A stretch of DNA of 64,000 nucleotides from Pascua guehoae (lineage: Eukaryota; Basidiomycota; Tremellomycetes; Trichosporonales; Trichosporonaceae), in contig BCJX01000006.1 in the NCBI GenBank assembly GCA_001600415.1, positions 1,548,364 through 1,612,363 of the forward strand. Reading direction: 5' to 3'. Below are positions 1 to 10,359 of the stretch, piece after piece (the stretch's first letter is position 1; every line of letters starts with the position of its first letter). The translations under genes were made by a program, and so were the position numbers. The notes beneath the pieces are model-generated. The model searched no databases, was not told the DNA's origin, and saw only the letters and a program-made list of their open reading frames with translations.

Positions 1-27
1 GGCGTGGTTGTCGGGGTGGTCTGGGTG

Positions 28-98
28 GGCGGGTGGGAGACGGTGTGGGAGACGGTGTGGGAGACGGGAGGTCGGGGTGGGAGACGGGAGGTCGCGGG
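28..98. repeat. short G-rich direct repeats (ggtgtgggagac unit)
   Basis: Units of about 12 bases reading ggtgtgggagac, then gggaggtcggggtgggagac variants, run up to the assembly gap. They probably lie in an intron or the upstream flank of GOT1, whose first exon is not visible. Confidence 0.6.
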
Positions 99-114
99 CT
101 GTGGCTAGGGCGCG

Positions 115-434
115 NNNNNNNNNNNNNNNNNNNNNNNNNNNNNNNNNNNNNNNNNNNNNNNNNNNNNNNNNNNNNNNNNNNNNNNNNNNNNNNNNNNNNN
201 NNNNNNNNNNNNNNNNNNNNNNNNNNNNNNNNNNNNNNNNNNNNNNNNNNNNNNNNNNNNNNNNNNNNNNNNNNNNNNNNNNNNNNNNNNNNNNNNNNNN
301 NNNNNNNNNNNNNNNNNNNNNNNNNNNNNNNNNNNNNNNNNNNNNNNNNNNNNNNNNNNNNNNNNNNNNNNNNNNNNNNNNNNNNNNNNNNNNNNNNNNN
401 NNNNNNNNNNNNNNNNNNNNNNNNNNNNNNNNNN
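115..434. other. assembly gap (320 N)
   Basis: A run of N. It is flanked by tandem repeats on both sides, so the repeat array probably broke the assembly. The missing first coding exon of GOT1 may lie here or upstream of the window. Confidence 0.99.
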
Positions 435-539
435 GAGCGGGCTGCACTCGAGCGGGCTGCACTCGAGCGGGCTGCACTCGAGCGGGCTGCACTCGAGCGG
501 GCTGCACTCGAGCGGGCTGCACTCGAGCGATCTGCAGTC
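435..539. repeat. 15-bp tandem repeat (gagcgggctgcactc)n
   Basis: Six exact 15-base units start at 435 and recur every 15 bases. A seventh, diverged unit starts at 525, and looser copies of 'gagcgggctgcag' follow to about 590. The array abuts the N gap, so its true copy number is unknown. Because 15 is a multiple of 3 the array stays open in every frame, but nothing suggests it is translated. Confidence 0.9.
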
Positions 540-900
540 AAGAGCGGGCTGCAGTCTGGGGCAGTCTGGAGCGGGCTGCAGCCTATACCACGACGCAGGC
601 TATGGCACGACGCAGTCTCCCCCTCGCCAGCCTGAACCTCCAACGCCATCCCGCGCCATGTCTGCCGAGCCGCGCTGCCAACGACGGAGTTGAGCGCCAT
701 ATGGTCAACCAGCACGTCGCAGCGGCGACAGCGCCTCTTGGACATGGTGCAGTCCAATCGAGTTTCGAGTTGTGTCGCTGGCCCACAAGCCCACAAGCCC
801 ACACCCCACCTCCTTGGTTGTCTCGCCCCAAAGCGGCTAAAGAGTCCCTGCGCATCACCGTGGGCACGCGGTCGTTGCATGTTGGACACGCTGACATTAG

Positions 901-2608
901 GCGTCATGCTCCTCTTTGACACGGCGCTCCTGGCCCTCGGTAACGTGAGTAGCAGTTTGGCGCGGGCGGTATGGGCGGTGGCGAGGCGTGCGATGCGGGT
1001 GGTCGGGGGTTCTGACGCGCTTGCGAGGTATACCTCTGGTCAAGAGCCGTGTACTTGGGAGGCATACCTCTGATCAAGCGCGGCGTACTCGTGTCCAAGC
1101 TGCGACAGTAACGCTTGGTGGGGCGGTGCGGCGTGCACTCTGCTCCCGCGTATTCCACATGCGGATACCCCCCCCCCCCCCCAAACATCCCCCCGGCTCC
1201 CCCGGGTCACCGTGGTACAACTAACGCCAGATCCTCTTCCTGGCGGGCCTGCCACTCATCATTGGGCCGACCAAGACGTTTTACTTTTTCAGCCGGCGCG
1301 AAAAGTGGCGCGGGACACTGTGCTTTTTTGGCGGCATGTGAGTCGTGGAGATGGGTTGGAGGTTGTGGTTCGTGTGGGGGGGCCCGGGGGGTTGGGGGGC
1401 GGTAGGGGTGAAGGAGGACTGGGGGGTGAGGAAGCGGATATGTGGTTGAGGGGCTGGGAGGTGTGGGGGGGTGGGAGGGGTTGGGAGAGGGGGTAAGGTG
1501 GGAGCGGTTGGGTGGGATAGGACAGCTGCGGTCGGGAGGGTGCGGGGTGCAAAGATTAGTGTGGCAGTAGATGAGGTTGCCGGAGGTGGATCCGGCCCAG
1601 CATACTGGCAGGGTTCAGACGCTGGCAACTGGATACTGTGGAAGTGGGATGGTGGTCCGTTGAAGGCGTTGGCACTTGAGGACGCGGGTTGAGGACGCGA
1701 CGCGCGTCCAGACCACCTTGCGACTGAGATCAGGCCGCGCCGACGAAGACCAAACCGGCGCCAGACAGGCCACGACAAGCCGCGCTGGCCCCAGTTCTGT
1801 CCATGTCTCACCCCCCCCCCTTTTCTTTCTCTTGACAACGACGGTGCATTTATCATACAAGAGTACAAGCTAACGCCAGCGTCCTCGTGTTCTGCAAGTG
1901 GGCGGTGATGGGCATCTGTGTCGAGTTTGTCGGCTTTGTCGGGTTGTTTGGGTGAGTCGGCGTGGCGTGAGCTGGGTGTGGCGGTGACGATGGTGGGCGT
2001 GGTTGCGAGTGAGAGAGCACGGGGCAGAATTGTGCTGGTGGACTGGCGCGTGGGGCTGCGGTGGCTGTGTGAGGTGGCCCCGAGATGCAGGTGGCGAGTT
2101 GGCGGCATGTCGAGGTGGAGTTGGCGGCATGTCGAGGTGGAGTTGGCGGCATGCCTCGGTGGCGAGTTAGTGGCATTGGTCGACTGGCGATGTCTGTGGC
2201 CATGAACTCGGTCGACTGTGTTGTGCGGATTACCTCGCTGGTTACGGTGACAAGTCGCGGGAACTGCACCCCGCACGTATGGCAACACGTCCAGTTGCTG
2301 GGTGTGCGCGAGGCGTTACAGCACTGGCATCATGCGTATGCTTGGCGTGCTGTGCGGTGTCACCGGGTCCATTGTCCGCCACTCGCCATGACCAGGTTTA
2401 TCGGCCCTGCTTACCAATACCGTCTTCTTCTCTGCCCTACGCCCCAAAGCCCTACGCCCCACATACAACCCCACTGACTCCCAGATCCTTCTTCCCGGTT
2501 ATTCTCCAGGCGCTGCGGCAGATGCCCATTATCGGGACGTTCTTGTCACTGCCATACGTCCGGACCGTGGCCGACAAGCTCGCGGGTGTGCGGCAGAGCG
2601 CGGTATAG
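901..2608 (+). CDS. GOT1: Got1-family vesicle transport protein, 5' exon missing
   Basis: Visible coding exons are 901-944, 1231-1337, 1880-1951 and 2485-2608; all splice in frame with GTGAGT donors. The product is a small multi-spanning Golgi membrane protein of the Got1/Sft2 type, which in yeast facilitates vesicle fusion with the Golgi. Recognisable family blocks are FDTALLALGN, LIIGPTKTFYFF, the aromatic stretch around CKWAVMGICVEF, and the C-terminal MPIIGTFLSLPY followed by DKLAGVRQSAV. About 117 of roughly 140 residues are present. The N-terminal exon, expected to carry the first transmembrane segment, should lie in the N gap or before the window. The three introns of 286, 542 and 533 bases are long for this genome, and one carries a 22-base repeat. 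Confidence 0.88.
2089..2172. repeat. 22-bp tandem repeat in last GOT1 intron
   Basis: Two near-exact units of cgaggtggagttggcggcat plus two bases lie at 2111-2132 and 2133-2154, with degenerate copies on both sides. The array sits inside the 1952-2484 intron and explains part of its length. Confidence 0.75.
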
Positions 2609-3411
2609 AATCTTGGATTGGCTGTAGACACGAGACACGCCCGAGCTGGCACTTAGGTGGGCGGTAGGCTCGCGGCCAGCTCACGGCGGCGCTGGTAGAC
2701 TCGACTCGTCTTGCGTGGCACAGTACTAGTGCGCTTGTACTACAACAAACGGCAAACAGCAACAAACACCCAGTATCAGCAAACAGCATGAGCACCAGAC
2801 GACGACAACTGTAGCGGGTAGCTCTGGCGGCAGGCGACATGCATAGTGTTCGCTTCTAGATTACAGTACAACGCGGGGTACAGTCTAGGCTACGGCGTGG
2901 ATGGAGGCGTGGATGGACAGGGGGATGGTGTTTGGGAACGGAGCTCGAGCTCGAGGTCGAGCTCGCTCGAGCTCTGCGTCTTTTGGATACGGGTCTGGAG
3001 TCTAAACAGGACGGGTACGATGGGTCGAGTGGAGTGGCGCGTTGGTGTATATGTAGAGACGGAGGTAGAGGCGGCGGAGGAAGAGACAGTGGAGCGGAAC
3101 GGTGATGAGTGACAGTCGCCAGAGTCTAGTCGAGTCGATGCGTGTATATTGGAACGAGACGGCGTGTGCAGCAGACACCTCGACGCCTCGCGAGGAGGGC
3201 CGCAGTCTAGTCTACACAAGTGCAAGGGTTGCACGGGAGCGTGACGGCGCGAGGCGGAATTGCGGGTATCGTGATCCGGCCGAGCGAGGACGAGTCCAGT
3301 TCGGAAACTCGGACACGGGCAGACCGGCGGCACCCAACGGGTAACAGCTACCAGCTAGCGTGCGGCAGGTGGCAGCGCCTGTACCCGCGCCCGCGCGTGG
3401 GCGCGCGGGCA
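2609..3411. other. intergenic, no gene seen
   Basis: Region between the convergent 3' ends of GOT1 and the minus-strand gene at 3412. No open frame is convincing. A self-complementary run of GAGCTC/CTCGAG words at 2941-2974 could form a hairpin. Confidence 0.6.
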
Positions 3412-3963
3412 CTACCTCGCGGCAAAGCCCTCCCAGGCGCCCTTGCGCTCGCGGTCGAGGAGGGGGCGGAAGGCGTCGTGTGCAAACCCGGGCGTCTCGA
3501 CGGGGCTCGCATTGGTGGGGAGCACGGCGTCGTGGTGCGGCCTCTGGTCCGGGGGCGGCGTGAAGCCCGTCGTGCGCTTGGTGGTAAACTGCGCTCCGAG
3601 CGCGGCGTTTGCGGCCGTGTTTGCGTTGGGGTTGGTGTTGAGCGCAGAGGCGACGCTGGGCGCGACCTGGCGGGGCGAGTTGCCGAGGCCCGATGCCCAG
3701 TTGCCCGAGCTGAGAATGTGCGCGGGCGGGGGCGCGGGCGCCGACGTGTCGTTGAAGCTGCTCACGGGGGCTGGGGGCGGGGCGGGGTCCGTGTTGTGCG
3801 GCCCGCGCGCGGCGGCGAGCGGGACCGTGGGGCGCGCCGCAGAGGGGCGGTGCTGGGCGAGCGTCGACGAGAGCGCGGCGTGCAGGTCCTTGAGGTCTTG
3901 GGCCTGCGGGCCGGTCGGGAGCGACGACATGGTCGCGAGCAGGTCGTCCATCGAGGCCGCCAT
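3412..3963 (-). CDS. hypothetical protein, 183 aa
   Basis: Single open frame read from an ATG at 3963 to a stop at 3412. I do not recognise the family. The N-terminus (MAASMDDLLATM) and residues 15-45 look helical (QDLKDLHAALSSTLAQH). Residues 45-95 are rich in Ala and Pro. The C-terminal half carries GNSPRQVAPSVASAL, an Asn/Ala stretch and a basic-acidic end (LLDRERKGAWEGFAAR). No signal peptide or membrane segment is visible. The frame stays open upstream of this ATG, but that stretch reads as pyrimidine-rich leader rather than protein, so I chose the ATG where composition changes. It could instead be the 3' exon of a longer gene. Confidence 0.55.
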   Translation of the reverse strand: MAASMDDLLATMSSLPTGPQAQDLKDLHAALSSTLAQHRPSAARPTVPLAAARGPHNTDPAPPPAPVSSFNDTSAPAPPPAHILSSGNWASGLGNSPRQVAPSVASALNTNPNANTAANAALGAQFTTKRTTGFTPPPDQRPHHDAVLPTNASPVETPGFAHDAFRPLLDRERKGAWEGFAAR

Positions 3964-4370
3964 TGTGGGTGTGTGTGCGGTGGGGAGGTGGGTGGCGAGA
4001 GGGTGGGAGGTGGGGAGGGTTGGGCCGATTGGGTTCGGCTCGGCTGGGGGCGATCGGGGTGGTCGCGAGGGGATGCTCGGCGACGATGAGAAACGGTGAG
4101 GATGCACGGAGGGGGAAGATGTGCAAAGACCGTGCGTAGGGCAACAGCTAAAGCAGGTAGAGGTGTTGCAAAGGTTGACGGTGGATTGATAACCGTTAAC
4201 CGGAGAGAGCCGGATGGCGCAATGTGTGCGAACGAGTGAAACGAGTGCGCTTGTGCGTGTGCGTGTCGGTGGGTGCGTGCGTGTGTCAAGCTGAGGTGGA
4301 TTCTGAGAATGCCGAGGGGGAGATGAGGTGGGGAGGAGAGTGTGGGGGTGGAGTAGGAGGACGAGGTGAG

Positions 4371-4425
4371 ATGATGGGTGATGGATGATGGAGGATGGAT
4401 GATGGATAAAGGATGGAGGATGAGT
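4371..4425. repeat. GATGGAT simple-sequence tract
   Basis: Overlapping gatgg/atgg words (gatgggtgatggatgatgga and similar) form a purine-biased low-complexity tract upstream of the 3963 start. It reads as a CATC-rich pyrimidine tract on the strand of that gene. Confidence 0.7.
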
Positions 4426-5889
4426 GAGCACCGGATGGACAGACTGGTTTTGGGCAAAAATGCACTCTACGCTTGTCGAGGCGGTGGGCCCATGTTGACA
4501 ACGTGGGTCGGCTTGCGTCAGAAACAAAAAAAAACCTACAAAAGCCCAGGCTGCAGGCTGCAGGCTGCATGGCGTGGGGGGGGGGGTGACTGTAGGGCGC
4601 GACGGCGGCGGGAACTGACGGCACTACGGCAGAATAGCCTCGAGAATCAATCCGCCAAATGCACGCGTGCAGACAGACCGGCCTCTGCTCTCCGACCCTC
4701 GCTATCGTCTGTCCGACACCCTCTCCCCCGCTCACCTCCCTCTCACCGCTTGGCCCACAGCCCACGTCCACAGCCCCCGGCACACGGCCCGCAGCCCCGG
4801 TGCCCAGCCCAGCCTTCAGCCTGCCCAGTTTACAGGGAAACACTAGAACTCTAGGGACAGTCTGGGGTAAACAACCACGCACACATGCAAATGACTCTCA
4901 CCGGCCCCGCGGCACCTCGCCGTCGGACCCGACTGGCGGCCCCCAAGCCATACGTCGCCGCCGCACCTCTGCGGATATGCGGGCATGACACCAAGACACC
5001 AAGACACAGAATTTCGGTGCCGCCATGATACGACCGGGGCCGGCCGACTCTGCGGGCAGCGGGCAGCTGGGGCGTGCGCAACCTGCACCCGGGTGCAAGT
5101 TTGGCAGGCTGACAGTGGCACAGGACTCGCTGATTCCAGCAATTTGGCACTTTTGCCACCCGCCCCGCCAGGCCCGCCCAGGCTCAGCCCCCGCACGCAT
5201 GGCGCGCCAGGACTTTTTTTTTTTTTCTTCCCACCAAAAAAATGCTCTCCGCAAATACGGGCTATTCCTGGCCCCTCGACGGTTCGATGCACTGCCATGC
5301 GCTTCTCGGGTGTACATCCGGAAACAACGTGCAACGTGCTCTGCGTGATGCGTGCGGACGCGGACGAGGACGAACACGAGGGGTCGGGATAGGATCCGGA
5401 CCTGTAGATCTTGGTACCTGTGCCTGTGCAACGCGAAGGGAACGAAAAATGTCACCACTACTGGGCCACTTCGCCAAGCATCACGGCAAGTCATCCAAGG
5501 CAAGACGCGGGCGTGCGCGCAACGACGCAACAACTACCGCAAATGGCACCATTAAGCCCCAGCCCCAGAGCCGGGGGCCCTCGCGTCACGCCCGTGTCCG
5601 CAGCCGCTGTCCGTCTTCGTCGCACGTCCAGACCGAGAATATTGGCGGCTGTCTGGCGGTCCAGCGGCCTGGCGGCCTAGCTGGCGGGGGTCTGGCCAGA
5701 GCCAAGCCGAGCCAAGGAAGCAATGGTACGCCCCCCTGCCTTCTCCAAGCTCCGGCGGGTTGGCCCCTGCGTCACGGCCCCGCTGCCTAGTGCAGTAGCG
5801 ACACACTGACACCACACGAGTGCGGGCGGCGGCCCAAGGTCGGCCCACGCAAAGGTTACAATGCCGACAACGTCTGCCAGGTACGCAGG

Positions 5890-6000
5890 GCAATGCCAGG
5901 CTGGTTGCAGGCAGGTTGCAGGCTGGTTGCAGGCAGGTTGTGCAGGTGTGCAGGTTGTGCAGGTTGTGCGGGTGTAAGTGTGCAGTGCAGGTGTGCCAGG
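5890..6000. repeat. TGCAGG-type degenerate tandem repeats
   Basis: About ten imperfect copies of ggttgcaggcag / gtgcaggttg words lie in tandem. No coding interpretation is supported. Confidence 0.7.
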
Positions 6001-6964
6001 TACACCGTAGTCCGCCCGATCGGCTCGGGCAGGCGAGGTAGCCGGTGCAAGCGCGTGCGCGCGCTGCCGCCGGCAATGAGGTGCCCTGCGTGCATGTGAT
6101 TCCTCCTGTACAGGCTGGGCTGTGTCGAGCTAGCCCTGCTGCGGCTGCCCCTGTATGCTGTATGCTGTGATGCTGATATGCGTGCATTATTGCATTGCCT
6201 TACAGTAGGGACATGGGCCAGGGGGCAGCTTGCACGTCGTTGACAAAGGGAAGCTGCATTGGCTCGAAATGTGCGGATGCCGCCATGGCACGGCAATGCC
6301 ACGGTGCTCGCTAGACTTTGCCATGCCGTCTGTGCAGCATGCACGCCCCAGACGCACAACCCCAACACTCGCCGATCAGCTGCAACCTCCACATCACCAC
6401 CAGCACCTCCACCCCGGCACGCACCCTCCTGCACCCCAACACAACCTCGGCTGCTCGGCAACTCGGCACGCCCGACTTCTCACGCCCGCCGTCATCGCCG
6501 TGCGTCATCGATCCCCGACGTCCGCCCCCGCCACCTCCGCTCACGACGCCGCAAGTGATCCTGCGTGTGCGTGAGGCTGGTTACATAAAGCACGCACGGC
6601 GACGTCATACGTCACCTCGGCAAGGTTTCGTGGTTGGCGGGAATCGGTCGTGGGAAGGGAACAGTGCCGGGCCGGGATATGCGGATCACGTATCTCGTGC
6701 GGGAGGGAGGCGGGTGTGTCGACGCGACGAGTCGTTTGGTACACTTTGTGGCCTGTGGCCATTTCCGGGTATTGGGCGACCGAAGGGGTAGGTACATTGT
6801 GCAAGAAAGTGTGCAGGTGCAAGTATGGTAAGTATGGTGCGCCGTCGAATATCGGAGATGGGCGTGGATGCCGTCGGGGATCGGCGGGGCCAAGCGCTGT
6901 GTTGATGTTCGGGACTGGGGGTATCCGGAGCGTGGCGGCCGGTTGTAACAGATAGTGACTCATA

Positions 6965-7180
6965 GGTGTGTCCGGAAAGTCTTGATACTGCCACTTTGAG
7001 CTCGGTCTAGTCAAAGTTGGGCGCAAACAAGACCAGTGCAATGGCACGAGTAGCGCAATGGCACGAGCAGGACACTGATCTTTCATGCTTGTCATACTCC
7101 CACATCTGCGCGCCGCTCTATAGACGTGCCACACCCTCGCTTATGTGGTAGTCTCGTGACTTTTCGGACACGCCAGCAGT
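6965..7180. mobile_element. probable short Tc1/mariner-like MITE
   Basis: The left end reads ggtgtgtccggaaagtc and the right end, read inward on the other strand, gives gcgtgtccgaaaagtca. These are imperfect terminal inverted repeats around a core of about 215 bases with no transposase. The ends match those of the better-defined element at 7794-8116 and lie beside TA dinucleotides. The exact ends are blurred: the left one lacks the leading CA and the right one has extra bases. Confidence 0.6.
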
Positions 7181-7793
7181 ACTAGTATCTCGGTGCCAGG
7201 GGATGGTTGACGCGCTTTTCCGAGGGTGCACAAATGCTCGTATGGCTCGTTGTCAGTGGTCATGACCATGACTGGGTTTCGGGCCGAAGTTGCGCGCTCT
7301 GGAGGGAGCTGGGCCGGTAAGTCAAACATGGTGATTCTCATTTGTGGCACCTGCACAGGCGACCAGACACCTATCTCTGGGCGTTCGGTGGCTGTTGAGT
7401 GTTACATCTAGTCACATCTGGTCGGCATATACCTGGATAAATCCATCTGGGTATTGGACCTCGTAGGGCATCTTGTGACTGGGCGATGCGTACCGCCCCC
7501 CACAGGGCGTTTCGAACGCGGCACGAGCGTGTCTCCTTTCTGAATAAGGCTTACTCGACTCTGTGCAACATCTCCCGAGCTCATAGCTGTCTCGGCGTCC
7601 TCGTTCACACCTGTATCCCCCGTTGGCCAGGTGACAAGTAGAGGGCGGACTTGCATATTCGCCTCATCCTCCTGTGAGAGCCAGGACCGAAGCCAAGAGG
7701 CCCCCGTCGTCTACGTTTCCGAGGCTGGCTCCATCCTGTGACCTCTTTACGTTTTGAGCGGGTTTCTGCGGGGTCGCAGAAGTGACCTCTTTA
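7181..7793. other. spacer between two MITEs, no gene seen
   Basis: No supported gene. The 12-base word tgacctctttac occurs at about 7739 and again at about 7783, just before the next MITE, so local duplication accompanied the insertion. Confidence 0.5.
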
Positions 7794-8116
7794 CAGGTGC
7801 ACCCAGAAAGTCACGAGACGACAACGTTGAGCTCGGGCGGAGAAAATGCGCGCACTGTACCGACCAAACAACATGGCAAGCGACCACTCTGGTGTTGCCT
7901 ACTCGTTGTACCCTGCATTTCGTGCGTGTGCGTGCACCCAAGCTCAATGTGGCAGTTGTAATAATACACGCTCTCCGCCCCGTTCCCACCGACATGTTCA
8001 TGAAGCGAATCCGCCGAGATGCCCTCTCTACGGTATTTAGGATGCCTTTTGGGTATATGGATAGCGCGGCTTCGTGGTGCTATTCCAGCAGCCTCACGAC
8101 TTTCCGGACACACCTG
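7794..8116. mobile_element. Tc1/mariner-like MITE, 323 bp, TA target site
   Basis: The left end is caggtgcacccagaaagtca and the right end, read on the opposite strand, is caggtgtgtccggaaagtcg. This is an inverted repeat of about 24 bases with roughly 80 percent identity. Both ends are flanked by TA (7792-7793 and 8117-8118), the target-site duplication of Tc1/mariner transposons. The core holds no transposase, so the element is non-autonomous. The internal segment 7958-8090 recurs in inverted orientation at 11121-11250, which shows a dispersed family. Confidence 0.75.
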
Positions 8117-8859
8117 TACGTTTTGAAGGACCAGATTTTTGTGCGGGATTGAAAGACCGCATCAAGTGGTTGGGACGGCGGGAGTGGGGCTCAGACGGCT
8201 CACGTGGCACGGACATATCCCCTGCACCCCTCGCCCGCCCCGATGTTGAGCAGAGACAGTCTCTACCTCCGTCCGATCGTACAGGTGGTAAGCCGTACAT
8301 CTGGCGTGGCTTCTCCCATATCGTGCTCAATGGAATCTTGCACCATGCACATCAAGTATGATCTCGACAAGGGCGGGAGATGGCGGTCGCTATATTTTAT
8401 TGCATTCGCGTACTGTAAAACCACTGTAAACCCCACTTAGTGGGGTACAGGATTCTGCGTCTGTGACCTGTGACAGGACTGCACAGGGGTGGGCTGTGGC
8501 CAAAATCAGAACAGATTGAGCAGATTAGGATTGTAATAATGGCCCAAACTACAGGACTGGATGTCTTGTGACATTGTGACAGGACCGGATTTTTGCCTGG
8601 TGATGTGTGACAGCAGTCCTGTTTACTGTACGGCGGTTTTACAGTACTAGACCCTGCATGCGTGCGACCGAGCTCCAACCTGTCAGTATCAATACTGTGC
8701 CGCGGCACCTGTGCCAGACACTCTGCATCTTCCAGTACACCTTTGGTTGTCAGCCGAAGCCCTGCTTTGTCTGGACCGACTGACTGGCAGCCTGCAATCT
8801 TGGTCCCTGTTTGCCATCAGAGCGGCCGCGGTGGCGCCGACGCCCTGCTCATTATCGTG
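8117..8859. other. intergenic, no gene seen
   Basis: No supported gene. Short related words (ctgtgacaggactg, tgtgacaggaccgg) recur between 8460 and 8640. Confidence 0.5.
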
Positions 8860-9187
8860 GGGCATGTAGCTCAGTTGGTAGAGCGCGTCATTAGCATCTA
8901 CAGGTGTCTAGTTGACCCACACTGACCATTTTCACCCTCGATCCTCCACCCGCCATCTTCACCGCCCCCCTTCCAGAGTACCATTTTGATAGAGACCCCC
9001 ATTCTCATGCATCCTCCTATGCATACACCATGTCTGAATGCACGGGAATGCACAGAACAGTGCCTCCTAGGCCAAATTCACCTCAAATCACATGAAATCC
9101 AATTTTCTGGTCAAAACAAGAGGGAATCGGAATTGAAACGCGATCCGCTAGGACACGAGGTTTTTGGTTCGATTCCTAACCCGTCCA
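8860..9187 (+). pseudogene. tRNA-Ala(AGC) interrupted by about 255 bp
   Basis: The 5' half (8860-8896) has acceptor gggcatg, a perfect A box (tagctcagttgg) and anticodon AGC at 8893-8895. A 3' half (9152-9187) has variable loop aggtt, a perfect B box (ggttcgattcc) and acceptor cccgtcc plus A. It restores G1-C72, G2-C71 and the alanine-identity G3-U70 pair and is followed by a TTTT run. The halves are separated exactly at the canonical intron position 37/38, but by about 255 bases. Two acceptor pairs, one T-stem pair and two of five anticodon-stem pairs are broken. I therefore read it as a disrupted, decayed gene; a tRNA with a giant intron is less likely. Confidence 0.55.
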
Positions 9188-9708
9188 CGTCTTTTGATTG
9201 AGCGGCTTGTTGTGGGGACAGATAGGTTGAGCGAGAGGCTGGGAGTGGGAATCAAGGATAGCGGTCACGTTAAGCTTCCGATGACACCAGTCAGGACACG
9301 GCGGTATCCTAGCCACCGCCGTTGCGCATTCACCTTATGAATATGTCAAGGCGAGACTGAGTCAATATACAACTTGAACCTTGCCCAAGTGGCTCCTCGC
9401 GGGCAAGCAGGGCGTCTAAACCCCGATAGTTCTGGACCAGGACAAGGAGGTGCGATGGGTATATCTAGTTTTCGTCAGTTGGAAATGATGGTATCTCGGA
9501 TGCGGCCCCAAGGCATTACATGTGCCCATGCTGAATGTGGCAGTCCCCCGACTCTCCAGTCGTGGTTCTCGTCGGGTCCTCGGACGTATTAACGAGACTG
9601 CTCGGTGGGTGGGATCATTGGTGTCATCCGTACCCCAAACTCTTCGCAATTATCGAGGTCAACACACCCCACACCATCGCGTCACTCCTGCTCCCGCGTT
9701 ACACATCA
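9188..9708. other. intergenic, no gene seen
   Basis: No supported gene. The word gaatgtggcagt at about 9534 resembles aatgtggcagt inside the 7794 MITE, possibly a relic. Confidence 0.4.
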
Positions 9709-9781
9709 GCCCGTATAGCTCAGTTGGTAGAGCGCGCCTTTCGTAAGGGTGAGGTCAGCAGTTCGACTCTGTTTGGGGGCA
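9709..9781 (+). tRNA. tRNA-Thr (CGT)
   Basis: A 73-base cloverleaf without intron. D arm gctc/gagc; anticodon stem cgcct/gggtg around loop ttcgtaa with anticodon CGT (9742-9744, reads ACG); T stem agcag/ctgtt; discriminator A. The acceptor gcccgta/tgggggc has one G-G mismatch and one G-U pair, so the gene may be slightly degraded or the arm may tolerate it. A TTTT run follows about 25 bases downstream. Confidence 0.85.
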
Positions 9782-10359
9782 GATCAGCGCGAGAGCGCAG
9801 CTTGGGTTTTATCTTTTGTCAAGGGAGCGGTGGGGACGAGGTGCTGTAGTCGTGGTTGGGGGGAGGGTACGTCTGGCGAACCTGCACGGCCTGGACGTTT
9901 TACCGTGACCTGGCGGGGGACATGCACATGGGCCAATGTACGCCGCCCCCCTCCCGAGTCCTGGGGTACTTCCCGAGCGACCGACGCGGTCATGTAGATA
10001 AAAAGATGACAAGTGTCATTGTGCGGTGGATGAGGGCGGCATGGAGGATTTGATGTGGCCTGCCACTACAGTGGGTGGCGCTCACGGTCATGTCGTGCAT
10101 TCCCGTCGCGTCTCTAATCAAGAAGTCTTCCCGCCAGTCCCGCTGGCGAACGCAGTGCATTGGCATTGTGGCTCCTACGGCCCAAGAACGCACGAAAGCA
10201 ACCGCCACACGCCACCTGCCACACCCGCCAAGCCTTCGGCCATCGCCGGCCGGCACGCACAATGACGCCACACCCGACCACCCCAACCACCTCAAGTCCC
10301 ATCCACCCAACACAACCACAACCCCCAACCCCCCACAACCACCCCCCAGCCGACCCACG
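9782..10359. other. upstream region of the dehydrogenase, no gene seen
   Basis: No supported gene. The last 150 bases are strongly C/A-rich (ccacccaacacaaccacaac type), typical of a 5' leader on the + strand. Confidence 0.5.

Larger units (their letters stand above)
3964..6964. other. 3-kb stretch without a recognisable gene
   Basis: No frame with convincing splice structure or family similarity was found on either strand. It contains GATGGAT-type simple repeats (about 4370-4425), an 11-G run near 4577, a T-run followed by an A-run around 5212-5240 and TGCAGG-type repeats (5890-6000). It presumably includes the 5' leader of the minus-strand gene ending at 3963. Small genes or non-coding RNAs cannot be excluded. 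Confidence 0.5.

Noticed and set aside
435..539. CRISPR-like array
   Set aside because: The units are 15 bp and directly tandem with no spacers, in a eukaryotic nuclear context. It is a minisatellite.
8897..9151. A full second MITE inserted in the tRNA-Ala
   Set aside because: Only the first nine bases after the anticodon loop match the MITE end and no matching right end was found, so it is mentioned but not annotated as an element.
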